Of a DNA stretch of 64,000 bases, positions 32,970-46,239 are shown piece after piece. The stretch comes from Zea mays (lineage: Eukaryota; Streptophyta; Magnoliopsida; Poales; Poaceae): positions 14,530,001 through 14,594,000 of the forward strand of contig NC_050104.1 in assembly GCF_902167145.1 (NCBI RefSeq). The letters are read 5' to 3'. A program made the position numbers and the translations under genes. Below the pieces are notes generated by a model, which saw only the letters and a list, made by a program, of their open reading frames with translations, searched no databases and was not told the origin of the DNA. Position 1 is the stretch's first letter; each line of letters opens with the position of its first letter.

Positions 32970-35900
32970 TCAATCCAAGTTCCGCGAATCTAAGATATTG
33001 AGCTCACTACGCAGCCTGCAAAAGGTCTTCTCATCTAGAGGCTTGGTAAAGATATCGGCTAGCTGGTTCTCGGTGCTAACATGAAACACTTCGATATCTC
33101 CCTTTTGCTGGTGGTCTCTCAAAAAGTGATGCCGGATGTCAATGTGCTTTGTGCGGCTGTGCTCAACAAGATTTTCCGCTATTCGGATAGCACTCTCATT
33201 ATCACATAGGAGTGGGACTTTGCTCAGATTGTAGCCAAAGTCCCGGAGGGTTTGCCTCATCCAAAGCAGTTGCGCACAACACTGTCCTGCGGCAACGTAC
33301 TCGGCCTCAGCGGTGGATAGGGCAACGGAAGTTTGTTTCTTAGAGTTCCACGACACCAGGGACCTTCCTAAGAATTGGCACGTCCCCGATGTACTCTTCC
33401 TATCGACCTTACATCCAGCATAGTCGGAGTCTGAATATCCAATCAAGTCAAAGTTAGACCCCTTTGGATACCAGATCCCGAAGCAAGGCGTAGCGACTAA
33501 ATATCTCAAAATTCGCTTCACAGCCACTAAGTGACACTCCTTTGGATCGGATTGAAATCTAGCACACATGCATACGCTAAGCATAATATCCGGTCTACTA
33601 GCACACAAATAAAGTAAGGACCCTATCATAGACCGGTATGCTTTTTGATCAACGGACTTACCTCCTTTGTTGAGGTCATTGTGTCTGTCAGTTCCCATTG
33701 GCGTCTTCGCGGGCTTGGAGTCCTTCATCCCAAACCTCTTTAGCAAATCTTGTGTGTACTTTGTTTGGGAGATGAAAGTGTCGTCCTTGAGTTGCTTCAC
33801 TTGGAACCCAAGGAAGTAGTTCAACTCGCCCATCATCGAGATCTCGAATTTCTGTGTCATAACCCTGCTAAACTCTTCACAAGACTTTTGATTAGTAGAA
33901 CCAAATATTATGTCATCGACATAAATTTGGCACACAAAAAGATCACCATCTTAAGTCTTAGTAAAAAGAGTTGGATCGGCTTTCCCAACCTTGAAAGCAT
34001 TAGCAATTAAAAAGTCTCTAAGGCATTCATACCATGCTCTTGGGGCTTGCTTAAGTCCATAGAGCGCCTTAGAGAGCTTACACACGTGGTCGGGGAACCG
34101 TTCATCCTCAAAGCCAGGGGTTGCTCTACGTACACCTCCTCCTTGATCGGCCCGTTGAGGAAAGCGCTCTTCACATCCATTTGGTACAACCTGAAAGAAT
34201 GGTGAGCGGCATATGCTAGCAAGATACAAATTGATTCTAGCCTAGCCACAGGAGCAAAAGTCTCCTCAAAGTCCAAACCTGCGACTTGGGCATAACCTTT
34301 TGCCACAAGTCGAGCCTTGTTCCTCGTCACTACCCCATGCTCATCCTGTTTGTTGCGGAACACCCACTTGGTTCCCACAACATTTTGCTTGGGACGAGGC
34401 ACCAGTGTCCAAACTTCATTGCGCTTGAAATTGTTGAGTTCCTCTTGCATGGCCAACACCCAGTCCGGATCTAGCAAGGCCTCTTCTACCCTGAAAGGCT
34501 CAATAGAAGAGACAAAGGAGTAATGCTCACAAAAATTAACTAATCTCGAGCGAGTAGTTACTCCCTTGCTAATATCACCCAATATCTGGTCGACGGGATG
34601 ATCCCTTTGAATCGTCGCTCGAACTTGGGTTGGAGGTGCCTGAGATGCTTCTTCCTCTTCAACTTGAACATCATGTGCTCCCCCTTGATCATGCGCCTCC
34701 ACTTGAGGTACCTGTTCGTCATCTTGGGATGGGGGATGTACCATAGTTGAGGAAGACGGTTGATCTTGCCCCAAATGTTCCTGAGGCCGTACATCTCCAA
34801 TCGTCATGGTGCGTATCGCGGCAGTTGGAACGTCTTCTTCATCTATATCATCAAGATCAACAACTTGCTCTCTTGGAGAGCCATTAGTCTCATCAAATAC
34901 AACGTCGCTAGAGACTTCAACCGAACCCGATGATTTGTTGAAGACCCTATACGCCTTTGTATTTGAATCATAACCTAATAAAAACCCTTCTACAGCTTTG
35001 GGAGCAAATTTAGAGGTTCTACCTTTCTTCACAAGAATATAACACTTGCTCCCAAATACACGAAAATAAGATACATTGGGTTTGTTACCAGTCAGCAGCT
35101 CGTATGAAGTCTTCTTGAGGAGGCGGTGAAGGTAGACCCTGTTGATGCCGTGGCAAGCCGTGTTCACGGCTTCCGACCAAAAGCGCTCGGGGGTCTTGAA
35201 CTCTCCAAGCATAGTCCTCGCCATATCTATGAGTGTCCTGTTCTTCCTCTCTACCACACCATTTTGCTGAGGTGTGTAGGGAGCGGAGAACTCGTGCTTG
35301 ATCCCCTCCTCCTCAAGGAACTCCTCCACTTGAAGATTCTTGAATTCGGACCCGTTGTCGCTTCTTATCTTCTTCACCTTGAGCTCAAACTCATTTTGAG
35401 CTCTCCTGAGGAAGCGCTTGAGGGTCCCTTGGGTTTCAGACTTATCCTGCAAAAAGAACACCCAAGTGAAGCGGGAAAAGTCATCAACAATAACTAGGCC
35501 ATACTTACTTCCTCCTATGCTCAGATAGGCGACGGGTCCGAAGAGGTCCATATGCAGCAGCTCCAGAGGTCTTGAAGTGGTCATCACATTCTTGCTGTGA
35601 TGTGCTTCTCCCACTTGTTTACCTGCTTGACAAGCTGCACAAGGTCTATCTTTTTCGAAATGTACATTGGTTAGACCTATCACGTGTTCTCCCTTTAGAA
35701 GCTTGTGGAGGTTCTTCATCCCCACATGTGTTAAGCGGTGATGCCACAACCAGCCCATGCAAGTCTTAGCCATTAAGCATGCATCTAGACCGACCTCTTC
35801 TTTTGCAAAATCAACTAAATAAAGTTTGTCGTCTAGTACACCCTTAAAGGCTAGTGAACCATCACATCTTCTAAAGACAGACACATCTACATTTGTAAAT

Positions 35901-36175
35901 AGACAATTATATCCCATATTACATAATTGACTGACAGATAGTAAATTATATCCAAGAGACTCAACTAAAAACACATTAGAGATAGAGTGCTCATTAGATA
36001 ATGTGATCTTGCCTAAACCTTTCACCTTGCCTTGGTTCCCATCACCGAATATGATTGAATCTTGGGAATCCTTATTCTTGACGTAGGAGGTGAACATCTT
36101 CTTCTCCCCCGTCATATGGTTTGTGCATCCACTGTCGATAATCCAGCTTGAACCCCCGGATGCATAAACCTGCAA
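32970..36175 (-). pseudogene. Ji-B pol, frameshifted and with a stop
   Basis: Protease ([15 protein letters not shown]), integrase and the first part of reverse transcriptase are open from 36175 to about 34120. There a run of five C in Ji-A is four in Ji-B, shifting the frame within the VEQPPGF motif. The continuing frame reaches a TAA at about 33951-33953, then is open again through YVDD (about 33915) and RNase H to the stop at 32970. Residues of the integrase core (HMDLFGP; SDNGSEF; Glu in [12 protein letters not shown]) are intact. Close relative of the Ji-A pol throughout. Confidence 0.9.
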
Positions 36176-36182
36176 GGCAAAT

Positions 36183-38563
36183 TTAGGCTTGGGTCTTAGG
36201 TACCCAACTCTTGTTGGGTCTTACAAGGTTAGTCACAATTTCCTTAGGGACCCAAATGCAAGTTTTATCACCCTTGCATTTTGCCCCTAATTTCCTAGCA
36301 ACTATCTTCCTATCCTTTCTACCAATAGCAAAGGAAGTATTTAAAGCATGATAAATTGTAGAGGGACCATTCATAACTTTTCTAGGAACATGAACAATAC
36401 TCTTCCTAGGCATATGATGAACATTTTTCCTAGGCATATCTCTACCATGCATATAGGAAGAACTAGGAGCAAACATAGCATAAGAGTCATAGGCATGTGA
36501 ATCAAAAGCATTGCAACTCCTATGAGACTGTCTTTTATCATTGTACATAAAAGCATGGTTCCTTTTAGTACTATTTGCCATAGGGGCCTTCCCTTTCTCC
36601 TTGGCGGAGATGGGAGCCTTATGGCTTGTTAAGTTCTTGGCTTCCCTCTTGAAGCCAAGCCCATCCTTAATTGAGGGGTGTCTACCAATCGTGTAGGCAT
36701 CCCTAGCAAATTTTAGTTTATCAAAATCACTTTTGCTAGCCTTAAGTTGGGCATTAAGACTAGCCATTTCATCATTTAACTTTGCAATAGAAGCTATGTG
36801 TTCACTACAAGCATCAATATCAAAATCTTTACATCTATTGCAAATAACGGCATTTTCTACACAAGTTGTTGATTTACTAGCTATTTCTAATTTAGCATTC
36901 AAATCGTCATTAATGCTCCTTAAACTAGTAATCGTCTCATGGCAAGAAGATAATTCACAAGAAAGCATTTCATTTCTTTTAACTTCTAAAGCATGAGATT
37001 TTTGTGCTTCTATAAATTTGTCATGTTCTTCATACAACAAATCTTCTTGTTTTTCTAAAAGCCTATTCTTATCATTTAATGCATCAATCAATTCATTGAT
37101 GTTATCTACCTTGGTTCTATCTAGGCCCTTAAATAAACATGAATAATCTATTTCATCCTCATCACTAGATTCGTCCTCACTTGAAGAAGCATAGGTAGAG
37201 TCTCGAGTACATACCTTCTTCTCCCTTGCCATAAGGCATGTGTGACGCTCGTTGGGGAAGAGGGACGACTTGTTGAAGGCGGTGGCGGCGAGTCCTTCAT
37301 TGTCGGAGTCGGACGAGGAGCAATCTGAATCCCACTCCTTGCCAAGATGTGCCTCACCCTTTGCCTTCTTATAGTTCTTCTTCTTCTCCCTCTTGTTCCC
37401 TTGATCCTGGTCACTATCATTGTCGGGACAGTTAGCAATAAAATGACCAAGCTTACCACATTTGAAGCATGAGCGCTTCCCCTTGGTCTTGCTTGGCTGC
37501 CCCTTGCGACCCTTTAGCGCCGTCTTGAATCTCTTGATGATGAGGGCCATCTCTTCATCATTAAGTCCGGCCGCCTCAATTTGTGCCACCTTGCTAGGTA
37601 GCGCCTCCTTGCTTCTTGTTGCCTTGAGAGAAAGGGGTTGAGGCTCGTTGATTGGACCATTCAATGCGTCGTCCACGTACCTCGCCTCCTTGATCATCAT
37701 TCGCCCGCTTACAAATTTCCCAAGGACTTCTTCGGGCGACATTTTGGTGTACCTGGGATTCTCACGAATATTATTCACCAAATGAGGATCAAGAACGGTA
37801 AAGGACCTTAGCATCAGTCGGACGACGTCGTGGTCCATCCATCGCGTGCTTTCGTAGCTCCTTATTTTGTTGATAAGGGTCTTGAGCCGGTTGTATGTTT
37901 GGGTTGGCTCCTCGCCCCTTATCATCGCGAATCGACCAAGCTCGCCCTCCACCAATTCCATCTTGGTGAGCAAGGTGACGTCTTTCCCCTCATGAGAAAT
38001 CTTGAGGGTGTCCCATATTTGCTTGGCGTTATCCAAGCCGCTCACTTTGTGGTATTCATCCCTGCACAATGAAGCTAGAAGAACAGTAGTAGCTTGTGCA
38101 TTCTTATGAATTTGCTCATTAATGAACATGGGACTATACGTACTATCGAAGTGCATTCCACTCTCTACAATTTCCCATATACTAGGATGGAGAGAGAAAA
38201 GGTGACTACGCATTTTGTGGCTCCAAAATCCGTAGTCCTTCCCATCAAAGTGTGGAGGCTTGCCGAGAGGAATGGATAATAAATGAGCATTTGTACTTTG
38301 AGGAATACGAGAGTAATCAAAAGAAAAGTTCGAATTGACTGGTTTCCTTCTCTCGTAGTCGTTGTGGTCGTCGTCCTTTTGGGAAGAAGTAGACTCATCG
38401 CTGTCGTCGTAGTAGACAATTTCCTTGATGCGCCATGTCTTCTTCTTCTTCCCGTCTTTCCGTCTATGGCCCGAGCCGGAGTCTGTGGGCTTGTCATCCT
38501 TCGGCTCGTTGACGAAGGATTCCTTCTCTTTGTCGTTAATCATGATTCCCTTCCCCTTAGGAT
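36183..38563 (-). pseudogene. Ji-B gag, separated from its start codon by Ji-A
   Basis: The frame is open to the stop at 36183, with the UBN2-type capsid region, a CCHC knuckle ([14 protein letters not shown], about 37428-37469), an acidic Ser-rich segment and a coiled coil (about 36700-37100), as in Ji-A. The ATG (47489-47491) and codon 2 lie on the far side of Ji-A; the TSD AGGAT overlaps codons 2 and 4. Reading left across 38563 the frame runs into the Ji-A LTR, which gives a spurious 825-aa ORF starting near 38660. Confidence 0.9.
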
Positions 38564-39812
38564 TGAAAGGGAAATGTGCCTTTGGGCCATTTCCAAGTAT
38601 TTTGGTGATTGAGTGCCAACACAAGTGCTTAAATGTGAATCTATGCTCATGGATGAACAAAGTGCAAATCTAGAGCAAAGGTATGTTTCTAAGTCTTAGT
38701 ACATTGGTTTTGTGTACTAATATACTTGTCTAAGTATCAGAAACAGGAAGAAGAGAAAAAGAGAAGAGTTGGCTGTGTACAGCCAAGAGGCTGTTTCGGT
38801 CTGGGGCACCGGACTGTCCGGTGGTGCACCGGACAGTGTCCGGTGCGCCAGGCTGCCTCGGGCGAACTGGCCGCTCTCGAGAATTGACTGGCGACGTACG
38901 GCTAAAATTCACCGGACTGTCCGGTGTGCACCGGACTGTCCGGTGAGCCAACGGTCGGCCGCGCGATCTGCGCGGGACACGTGGCCGAGCCAACGGTCGG
39001 AAGGGGGCACCGGACTGTCCGGTGTGCACCGGACATGTCCGGTGCGCCAACGGCTCCCGCATCTGCAACGGTCGGCTTCGCTATTTAAGGAAGGGAATCG
39101 GGCACCGGACAGTGTCCGGTGTGCACCGGACTGTCCGGTGCGCCCGACGACAGAAGGCAAGGATGGCCTTCTGGATTTGTTCTCAACGGCTCCTAGCTGC
39201 CTTGGGGCTATAAAAGGGACCCCTAGGCGCATGGAGGAGAACACCAAGCATTCCTACAACATTCCTAAGCACCAAGACATCGATCTCACGCATTCGTTTC
39301 ATTTGTGATAGCATCTAGAGCTCTTGTTGAGTTGCGAACTCCTTGAGTTGTGTTGCGAGCTCTTGTTGCGACTTGTGTGCGTGTTGTTGCTCTGATCTTT
39401 TGAAGTCTTGTGTGCGTTGCTCATTCCCCCTTTGCTCTGAGTTCTTTGTGAACTTCAATTGTAAGGGCGAGAGGCTCCAAGTTGTGGAGATTCCTCGCAA
39501 ACGGGATTGAGAAAAAGCAAGCAAAACACCGTGGTATTCAAGTGGGTCTTTGGACCGCTTGAGAGGGGTTGAGTGCAACCCTCGTCCGTTGGGACGCCAC
39601 AACGTGGAGTAGGCAAGCGTTGGTCTTGGCCGAACCACGGGATAAACCACTGTGTCATCTCTGTGATTGATCTCTTGTGGTATTGTGTTTTGTTGAGACT
39701 CCTTTCTAGCCACTTGGCATTTATTGTGCTAACACTTAACAAGTTTTTGTGGCTATAAGCTTAAGTTTTACAGGATCACCTATTCACCCCCCCCCCCCTC
39801 TAGGTGCTCTCA
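38564..39812 (+). repeat. 5' LTR of Ji-A
   Basis: 1249 bp, TGAAAGGGAAATGTGCC...CTAGGTGCTCTCA. TATA box TATAAAAG at 39209-39216. Eight CACCGGAC...GTCCGGTG palindromes upstream (38807-39140). A C run longer than in the 3' LTR lies near 39787. Confidence 0.94.
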
Positions 39813-39814
39813 AT

Positions 39815-39826
39815 TGGTATCAGAGC
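39815..39826 (+). other. Primer-binding site of Ji-A
   Basis: TGGTATCAGAGC, complement of initiator tRNA-Met, two bases after the 5' LTR. Ji-B has a changed version (see its entry). Confidence 0.92.
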
Positions 39827-39862
39827 CGTTCTCTTCAAGAAAGGGACTAACCGCCCGAAGAG

Positions 39863-42238
39863 ATGGATCCTAAGGGGAAGGGAATCGTGATAAACGACAA
39901 GGAAAAGGAGTCCTTCGTCAACGAGCCAAAAGATGACAAATCCAACGACTCTGGCTCGGGCCACAGACGTAAAGATGGGAAGAAGAAGAAGACAAGACGT
40001 ATCAAGGAGATCGTCTACTACGACAGCGACGAGTCTACTTCTTCCCACAAGGACGACGACTACGACAAACAAAAGACGGTTAACTCAAACTTTTCTTTTG
40101 ATTATTCGTGCATTCCGCACAGCTCAAATGCTCATTTGCTCCCCATTCCACTTGGCAAGCCTCCTCACTTTGATGGAGAGGACTACGGATTTTGGAGTCA
40201 CAAAATGCGTACACACCTATTTTCTCTCCATCCAAGCATTTGGGAGATTGTGGAAAGTGGAATGAAATTTGATAGCTCGGATAGTCCTTCGTTTATTAAT
40301 GAACAGATCCATAAAAATGCACAAGCTACTACTGTGTTGCTAGCCTCTTTGTGCAGGGACGAGTATCACAAGGTGAGCGGTTTGGACAATGCCAAGCAGA
40401 TTTGGGACACCCTCAAGATCTCTCATGAGGGGAATGATGTCACCTTACTCACCAAGATGGAGTTGGTGGAGGGCGAGCTCGGACGATTCGCGATGATAAG
40501 GGGCGAGGAGCCGACGCAAACATACAACCGGCTCAAGATCCTTATCAACAAAATAAGGAGCTACGGAAGCACGCGATGGACGGATCACGACGTCGTCCGC
40601 CTAATGCTAAGGTCATTTACCGTTCTTGATCCTCATCTCGTGAACAATATTCGTGAGAATCCCAGGTACACGAAGATGACGCCCGAGGAGGTACTCGGAA
40701 AATTCGTAAGCGGGCAGATGATGATCAAGGAGGCAAGATACGTGGACGACGCCTTGAATGGACCGATCAACGAGCCTCAACCCCTTGCTCTCAAGGCAAC
40801 AAGAAGCAAGGAGGCGCTACCTAGCAGGGTGGCACAAATTGAGGCGGCCGGACTTAATGATGAAGAGATGGCCCTCATCATCAAAAGATTCAAGACGGCG
40901 CTTAAAGGTCGCAAGGGACAGCCAAGCAAGACCAAAACCAAGGGGAAGCGTTCGTGCTTCAAATGTGGTAAGCTTGGTCATTTTATTGCTAACTGTCCCG
41001 ACAATGATAGTGATCAGGACCAAGGGAACAAGAGGGAGAAGAAGAAGAATTATAAGAAAGCAAAGGGCGAGGCTCATCTTGGCAAGGAGTGGGATTCGGA
41101 CTGCTCCTCGTCTGACTCCGACAATGAGGGACTCGCCGCCACTGCATTCAACAAGTCATCCCTCTTCCCCAATGAGCGTCACACTTGCCTCATGGCAAGA
41201 GAGAAGAAGGTAATCACTCGTAATGATGTCACTTATGATTCTTCTAGTGACGATGAGTCTAGTGATGATGAAATAGATTACTCTAGTTTGTTCAAGGGAT
41301 TGGATAGAAATAAAATTGATAAAATCAATGAATTGATTGATGCCTTGAATGAAAAGGATAGGCTTTTAGAAAAGCAAGAGGATTTGTTGTATGATGAACA
41401 TGATAAGTTTGTAGAGGCACAAAAATCCTATGCTTTAGAAGTTAAAAGAAATGAAGTGCTTTCTAGTGAATTATCTTCTTGTCATGAAAACATTGCTACT
41501 TTAAAGAGTGTTAATGATGACTTAAATGCTAAACTAGAAGTAGCTAGTAAATCAACATCTTGTGTAGAAATTGTTGAAACGTGCACTAGGTGTAAAGATC
41601 TTAATGTTGATGCTTGTAGTAAACATCTAGTTTCAATTTCTAAATTGAATGATGAAGTGGCTAGTCTTAATGCTCAACTTAAGGCTAGCAAAAGCGAATT
41701 TGATAAGCTAAAATTTGCAAGGGATGCCTACACGATTGGTAGACACCCCTCAATTAAGGATGGACTTGGCTTCAAAAGGGAAGCCAAGAACTTAACAAGC
41801 CATAAGGCTCCCATTCCCGCTAAGGAGAAAGGGAAGGCCCCTATGGCTACTAGTGCTAAAAAGAACCATGCCTTTTTGTATCATGATAGGAAAAATTCTA
41901 GAAATGCTTTTAGAAGTTATGATGCTTTTGATTCACATGCTTATGATTCTTATGCTATGACTGCTTCTAGTTCTCATGTTATGCATGATAGAAAGGTTGT
42001 TATTCACAATATGCCTAGGAGAAATGTTGTTAATGCTCATAAGAAAGTTCATGGACCTTCTACAATTTATCATGCCCTAAATGCTTCCTTTGCTATTTGT
42101 AGAAAGGATAGGAAGATAGTTGCTAGGAAGTTAGGGGCAAAATGCAAGGGAGACAAAACTTGCATTTGGGTCCCTAAGGATATTTGCGCTAACCTTGTAG
42201 GACCCAACAAGAGTTGGGTACCTAAGTCCCAAGCCTAA
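39863..42238 (+). CDS. Ji-A gag
   Basis: 791 codons from ATG 39863 to TAA 42236-42238. A charged N-terminus ([15 protein letters not shown]...) is followed by the UBN2-type capsid domain (about 80-300, with [19 protein letters not shown]), a CCHC zinc knuckle [14 protein letters not shown] (about 365-378), an acidic Ser/Asp region (about 405-480), a coiled coil (about 485-620) and a basic tail ending SWVPKSQA. The role is particle assembly and packaging of the element RNA in the cytoplasm. Sirevirus gag proteins are known for this extended C-terminal half. The frame is fully open and close to the Ji-B gag, so it is likely functional. Confidence 0.93.
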   Translation: MDPKGKGIVINDKEKESFVNEPKDDKSNDSGSGHRRKDGKKKKTRRIKEIVYYDSDESTSSHKDDDYDKQKTVNSNFSFDYSCIPHSSNAHLLPIPLGKPPHFDGEDYGFWSHKMRTHLFSLHPSIWEIVESGMKFDSSDSPSFINEQIHKNAQATTVLLASLCRDEYHKVSGLDNAKQIWDTLKISHEGNDVTLLTKMELVEGELGRFAMIRGEEPTQTYNRLKILINKIRSYGSTRWTDHDVVRLMLRSFTVLDPHLVNNIRENPRYTKMTPEEVLGKFVSGQMMIKEARYVDDALNGPINEPQPLALKATRSKEALPSRVAQIEAAGLNDEEMALIIKRFKTALKGRKGQPSKTKTKGKRSCFKCGKLGHFIANCPDNDSDQDQGNKREKKKNYKKAKGEAHLGKEWDSDCSSSDSDNEGLAATAFNKSSLFPNERHTCLMAREKKVITRNDVTYDSSSDDESSDDEIDYSSLFKGLDRNKIDKINELIDALNEKDRLLEKQEDLLYDEHDKFVEAQKSYALEVKRNEVLSSELSSCHENIATLKSVNDDLNAKLEVASKSTSCVEIVETCTRCKDLNVDACSKHLVSISKLNDEVASLNAQLKASKSEFDKLKFARDAYTIGRHPSIKDGLGFKREAKNLTSHKAPIPAKEKGKAPMATSAKKNHAFLYHDRKNSRNAFRSYDAFDSHAYDSYAMTASSSHVMHDRKVVIHNMPRRNVVNAHKKVHGPSTIYHALNASFAICRKDRKIVARKLGAKCKGDKTCIWVPKDICANLVGPNKSWVPKSQA

Positions 42239-42245
42239 ATTTGCC

Positions 42246-45200
42246 TTGCAGGTTTATGCATCCGGGGGTTCAAGCTGGATTATTGATAGCGGATGCACAA
42301 ACCATATGACGGGGGAGAAGAAGATGTTCACCTCCTACGTCAAGAATAAAGATTCCCAAGATTCAATTATATTCGGTGATGGGAATCAAGGCAAGGTAAA
42401 TGGGTTAGGTAAAATTGCAATTTCTAATGAGCACTCTATCTCTAATGTGTTTTTAGTAGAGTCTCTTGGATATAATTTGCTATCTGTTAGTCAATTATGC
42501 AACATGGGGTATAACTGTCTATTTACAAATGTAGATGTGTCTGTCTTTAGAAGAAGTGATGGTTCACTAGCATTTAAGGGTGTATTAGACGGCAAACTTT
42601 ATTTAGTTGATTTTGCAAAAGAGGAGGCCGGTCTAGATGCATGCTTAATAGCTAAGACTAGCATGGGCTGGCTGTGGCATCGCCGCTTAGCACATGTGGG
42701 GATGAAGAACCTTCACAAGCTTCTAAAGGGAGAACACGTGATAGGTTTGACTAACGTACAATTCGAAAAAGATAGACCTTGTGCAGCTTGTCAAGCAGGT
42801 AAACAAGTGGGAGGAGCACATCACAGCAAGAATGTGATGACCACATCAAGACCCCTGGAGCTGCTACACATGGACCTCTTCGGACCCGTCGCCTATCTGA
42901 GCATAGGAGGAAGTAAGTATGGTCTAGTTATTGTTGATGACTTTTCCCGCTTCACTTGGGTGTTCTTTTTGCAGGATAAGTCTGAAACCCAAGGGACCCT
43001 CAAGCGCTTCCTCAGGAGAGCTCAAAATGAGTTCGAGCTCAAGGTGAAGAAGATAAGGAGCGACAACGGGTCAGAATTCAAGAACCTTCAAGTGGAGGAG
43101 TTCCTTGAGGAGGAAGGGATCAAGCACGAGTTCTCTGCTCCCTACACACCACAGCAAAATGGTGTGGTAGAGAGGAAGAACAGGACGCTAATCGACATGG
43201 CGAGGACTATGCTTGGAGAATTCAAGACCCCCGAGCGTTTTTGGTCGGAAGCCGTGAACACGGCTTGCCACGCCATCAACAGGGTCTACCTTCACCGCCT
43301 CCTCAAGAAGACGTCATATGAGCTTCTAACCGGTAACAAACCCAATGTATCGTACTTTCGTGTATTTGGGAGCAAGTGCTACATTCTAGTGAAGAAGGGT
43401 AGAAATTCTAAATTTGCTCCCAAAGCAGTAGAAGGGTTTTTGTTAGGTTATGACTCAAATACAAAGGCGTATAGAGTCTTCAACAAATCATCGGGTTTGG
43501 TTGAAGTCTCTAGCGACGTTGTATTTGATGAGACTAATGGCTCTCCAAGAGAGCAAGTTGTTGATCTTGATGATGTAGATGAAGAAGACGTTCCAACGGC
43601 CGCTATGCGCACCATGGCGATTGGTGATGTGCGACCACAGGAACAATTGGAGCAAGATCAACCTTCTTCCTCAACTATGGTGCAACCCCCAACTCAAGAC
43701 GATGAACAGGTTCATCAACAGGAGGCGTGTGATCAAGGGGGAGCACAAGATGATCATGTGATGGAGGAAGATGCGCAACCGGCACCTCCAACCCAAGTCC
43801 GAGCGGTGATTCAAAGGGATCATCCTGTCGACCAAATTTTGGGTGACATTAGTAAGGGAGTAACTACTCGATCTAGATTAGTTAATTTTTGTGAGCATTA
43901 CTCCTTTGTCTCTTCTATTGAGCCTTTCAGGGTAGAGGAGGCCTTGCTAGATCCGGACTGGGTGTTGGCCATGCAGGAGGAACTCAACAATTTCAAGCGC
44001 AATGAAGTTTGGACACTGGTGCCTCGTCCGAAGCAAAATGTTGTGGGAACCAAGTGGGTGTTCTGCAACAAACAGGACGAGCACGGGGTGGTGACGAGGA
44101 ACAAGGCTCGACTTGTGGCAAAAGGTTATGCCCAAGTCGCAGGTTTGGACTTTGAGGAGACGTTTGCTCCTGTGGCTAGGCTAGAATCAATTCGTATCTT
44201 GCTAGCATATGCCGCTCACCATTCTTTCAGGTTGTTCCAAATGGATGTGAAGAGCGCTTTCCTCAACGGGCCAATCAAGGAGGAGGTGTACGTGGAGCAA
44301 CCCCCTGGCTTCGAGGATGAACGGTACCCCGACCACGTGTGTAAGCTCTCTAAGGCGCTCTATGGACTTAAGCAAGCCCCAAGAGCATGGTATGAATGCC
44401 TTAGAGACTTTTTACTTGCTAATGCGTTCAAGGTTGGGAAAGCCGATCCAACTCTGTTCACTAAGACATGTGATGGTGATTTGTTTGTGTGCCAAATTTA
44501 TGTCGATGACATAATATTTGGTTCTACTAACCAAAAGTCTTGTGAAGAGTTTAGCAGGGTGATGACGCAGAAATTCGAGATGTCGATGATGGGCGAGTTG
44601 AACTACTTCCTTGGGTTCCAAGTGAAGCAACTCAAGGACGGCACCTTCATCTCCCAAACAAAGTACACGCAAGATCTGCTAAAGCGGTTTGGGATGAAGG
44701 ACGCCAAGCCCGCAAAGACTCCGATGGGAACCGACGGACACACCGACCTCAACAAAGGAGGTAAGTCCATTGATCAAAAAGCATACCGGTCAATGATAGG
44801 GTCTTTACTTTATTTATGTGCTAGTAGACCGGACATTATGCTTAGCGTATGCATGTGTGCTAGATTTCAATCCGATCCTAAGGAGTGTCACTTAGTGGCG
44901 GTGAAGCGAATTCTTAGATATTTGGTTGCTACGCCTTGCTTCGGGCTCTGGTATCCAAAGGGGTCTACCTTTGACTTGGTTGGATACTCAGACTCCGACT
45001 ATGCTGGATGTAAGGTCGATAGGAAGAGTACATCAGGGACGTGCCAATTCTTAGGAAGGTCCCTGGTGTCGTGGAACTCTAAGAAACAAACCTCTGTTGC
45101 CCTATCCACCGCTGAGGCCGAGTATGTTGCCGCAGGACAGTGTTGCGCGCAACTACTTTGGATGAGGCAAACCCTCAGGGACTTTGGCTACAATCTGAGC

Positions 45201-45452
45201 AAAGTCCCACTCCTATGTGATAATGAGAGTGCTATCCGCATGGCGGAGAATCCTGTTGAGCACAGCCGCACAAAGCACATAGACATCCGGCATCACTTTT
45301 TGAGAGATCACCAGCAAAAGGGAGATATCGAAGTGTTTCATGTTAGCACCGAGAACCAGCTAGCCGATATCTTTACCAAGCCTCTAGATGAGAAGACCTT
45401 TTGCAGGTTGCGTAGTGAGCTAAATGTCTTAGATTCGCGGAACTTGGATTGA
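42246..45452 (+). CDS. Ji-A pol: protease, integrase, reverse transcriptase, RNase H
   Basis: 1068 codons, open throughout, in the +1 frame relative to gag. There is no ATG at the start: the first conserved residues [14 protein letters not shown] begin at 42252, so 42246 (TTG) is only a frame limit. Domains: aspartic protease DSG (about residues 14-16), pre-integrase HHCC finger (about 144-185), integrase catalytic Asp near 209, Asp near 273 and Glu near 308, reverse transcriptase with YVDD near 752, and RNase H from about 914 to the end ([29 protein letters not shown]). This copia order (integrase before reverse transcriptase) is diagnostic. How pol is translated is unclear; the sequence just upstream looks like a 3' splice site. 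Confidence 0.94.
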   Translation: MQVYASGGSSWIIDSGCTNHMTGEKKMFTSYVKNKDSQDSIIFGDGNQGKVNGLGKIAISNEHSISNVFLVESLGYNLLSVSQLCNMGYNCLFTNVDVSVFRRSDGSLAFKGVLDGKLYLVDFAKEEAGLDACLIAKTSMGWLWHRRLAHVGMKNLHKLLKGEHVIGLTNVQFEKDRPCAACQAGKQVGGAHHSKNVMTTSRPLELLHMDLFGPVAYLSIGGSKYGLVIVDDFSRFTWVFFLQDKSETQGTLKRFLRRAQNEFELKVKKIRSDNGSEFKNLQVEEFLEEEGIKHEFSAPYTPQQNGVVERKNRTLIDMARTMLGEFKTPERFWSEAVNTACHAINRVYLHRLLKKTSYELLTGNKPNVSYFRVFGSKCYILVKKGRNSKFAPKAVEGFLLGYDSNTKAYRVFNKSSGLVEVSSDVVFDETNGSPREQVVDLDDVDEEDVPTAAMRTMAIGDVRPQEQLEQDQPSSSTMVQPPTQDDEQVHQQEACDQGGAQDDHVMEEDAQPAPPTQVRAVIQRDHPVDQILGDISKGVTTRSRLVNFCEHYSFVSSIEPFRVEEALLDPDWVLAMQEELNNFKRNEVWTLVPRPKQNVVGTKWVFCNKQDEHGVVTRNKARLVAKGYAQVAGLDFEETFAPVARLESIRILLAYAAHHSFRLFQMDVKSAFLNGPIKEEVYVEQPPGFEDERYPDHVCKLSKALYGLKQAPRAWYECLRDFLLANAFKVGKADPTLFTKTCDGDLFVCQIYVDDIIFGSTNQKSCEEFSRVMTQKFEMSMMGELNYFLGFQVKQLKDGTFISQTKYTQDLLKRFGMKDAKPAKTPMGTDGHTDLNKGGKSIDQKAYRSMIGSLLYLCASRPDIMLSVCMCARFQSDPKECHLVAVKRILRYLVATPCFGLWYPKGSTFDLVGYSDSDYAGCKVDRKSTSGTCQFLGRSLVSWNSKKQTSVALSTAEAEYVAAGQCCAQLLWMRQTLRDFGYNLSKVPLLCDNESAIRMAENPVEHSRTKHIDIRHHFLRDHQQKGDIEVFHVSTENQLADIFTKPLDEKTFCRLRSELNVLDSRNLD

Positions 45453-46239
45453 TTTATAGCATACATATGTTTATGCCCTTGATCATGTTCCTTATGCATT
45501 TCGTTGCTTTATTATGGTGCTCAAGTTGTACAAACACTCCCTGGACCTCACAAGTCCGTTGCAAAGTGATGCACATGTTTAGGGGGAGATGTGTTACAAC
45601 TTGACCCTTTGAGACTAACCATGTGCTTGAGTTGATGATTTAGTCTCGAAGGAGGATTGAAAGGGAAAAGGTGGACTTGGACCATGAAAGACTTCCACTG
45701 CACTCCGATGAGAGGGTAACTTATTCCAAGTTCATCTCATGAACTCTTATTGCCATTTGATCTTAATTGAAGACTTTGGTGAGGCAATGGGGTTATAGGG
45801 CCAAGATTGATCCCGTTTTGGTGGTTGATGCCAAAGGGGGAGAAAATAAAGGCCAAAGCAATAAATGGATCAGCTACCACTTGAGAAATTTTGAAAATAG
45901 TAAAATAGAGCTTTTTGTTTTGTCAAAACTCTTGCATTGTCTCTTTTGTCAAAAGTTGGTCTCTTGTGGGGAGAAGTGTTGATTATGGGAAATAGGGGGA
46001 GTTTTTGAAATCTTTGATCAATCTCTTTTGGAATGACTCTATTTGTGCTTCAACATGTGTGTTTGACTTAGAGATAGAGATTTGAGTTTGATTTGCAAAA
46101 ACAAACCAAGTGGTGGCAAAGGATGATCCATATATGCCAAATTGAATCAAAATGAATTTGAGTTTTTATTTGAAGTGATATTGCACTTGTTCTAGTTGCT
46201 TTATGTCGTGTTGGCATAAATCACCAAAAAGGGGGAGAT
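45453..46239 (+). other. Ji-A 3' untranslated region with polypurine tracts
   Basis: GGGGGAG tracts near 45583, 45836, 45987 and 46226-46238. The last (AAAAAGGGGGAGA) abuts the 3' LTR. No coding sequence; a 71-codon ORF at 45767 spans two tracts and is not conserved. Confidence 0.8.

Noticed and set aside
38564..38660. A start at about 38660 for the 825-aa minus-strand ORF
   Set aside because: The first 30-odd codons are antisense Ji-A LTR; the true Ji-B gag start is at 47491.
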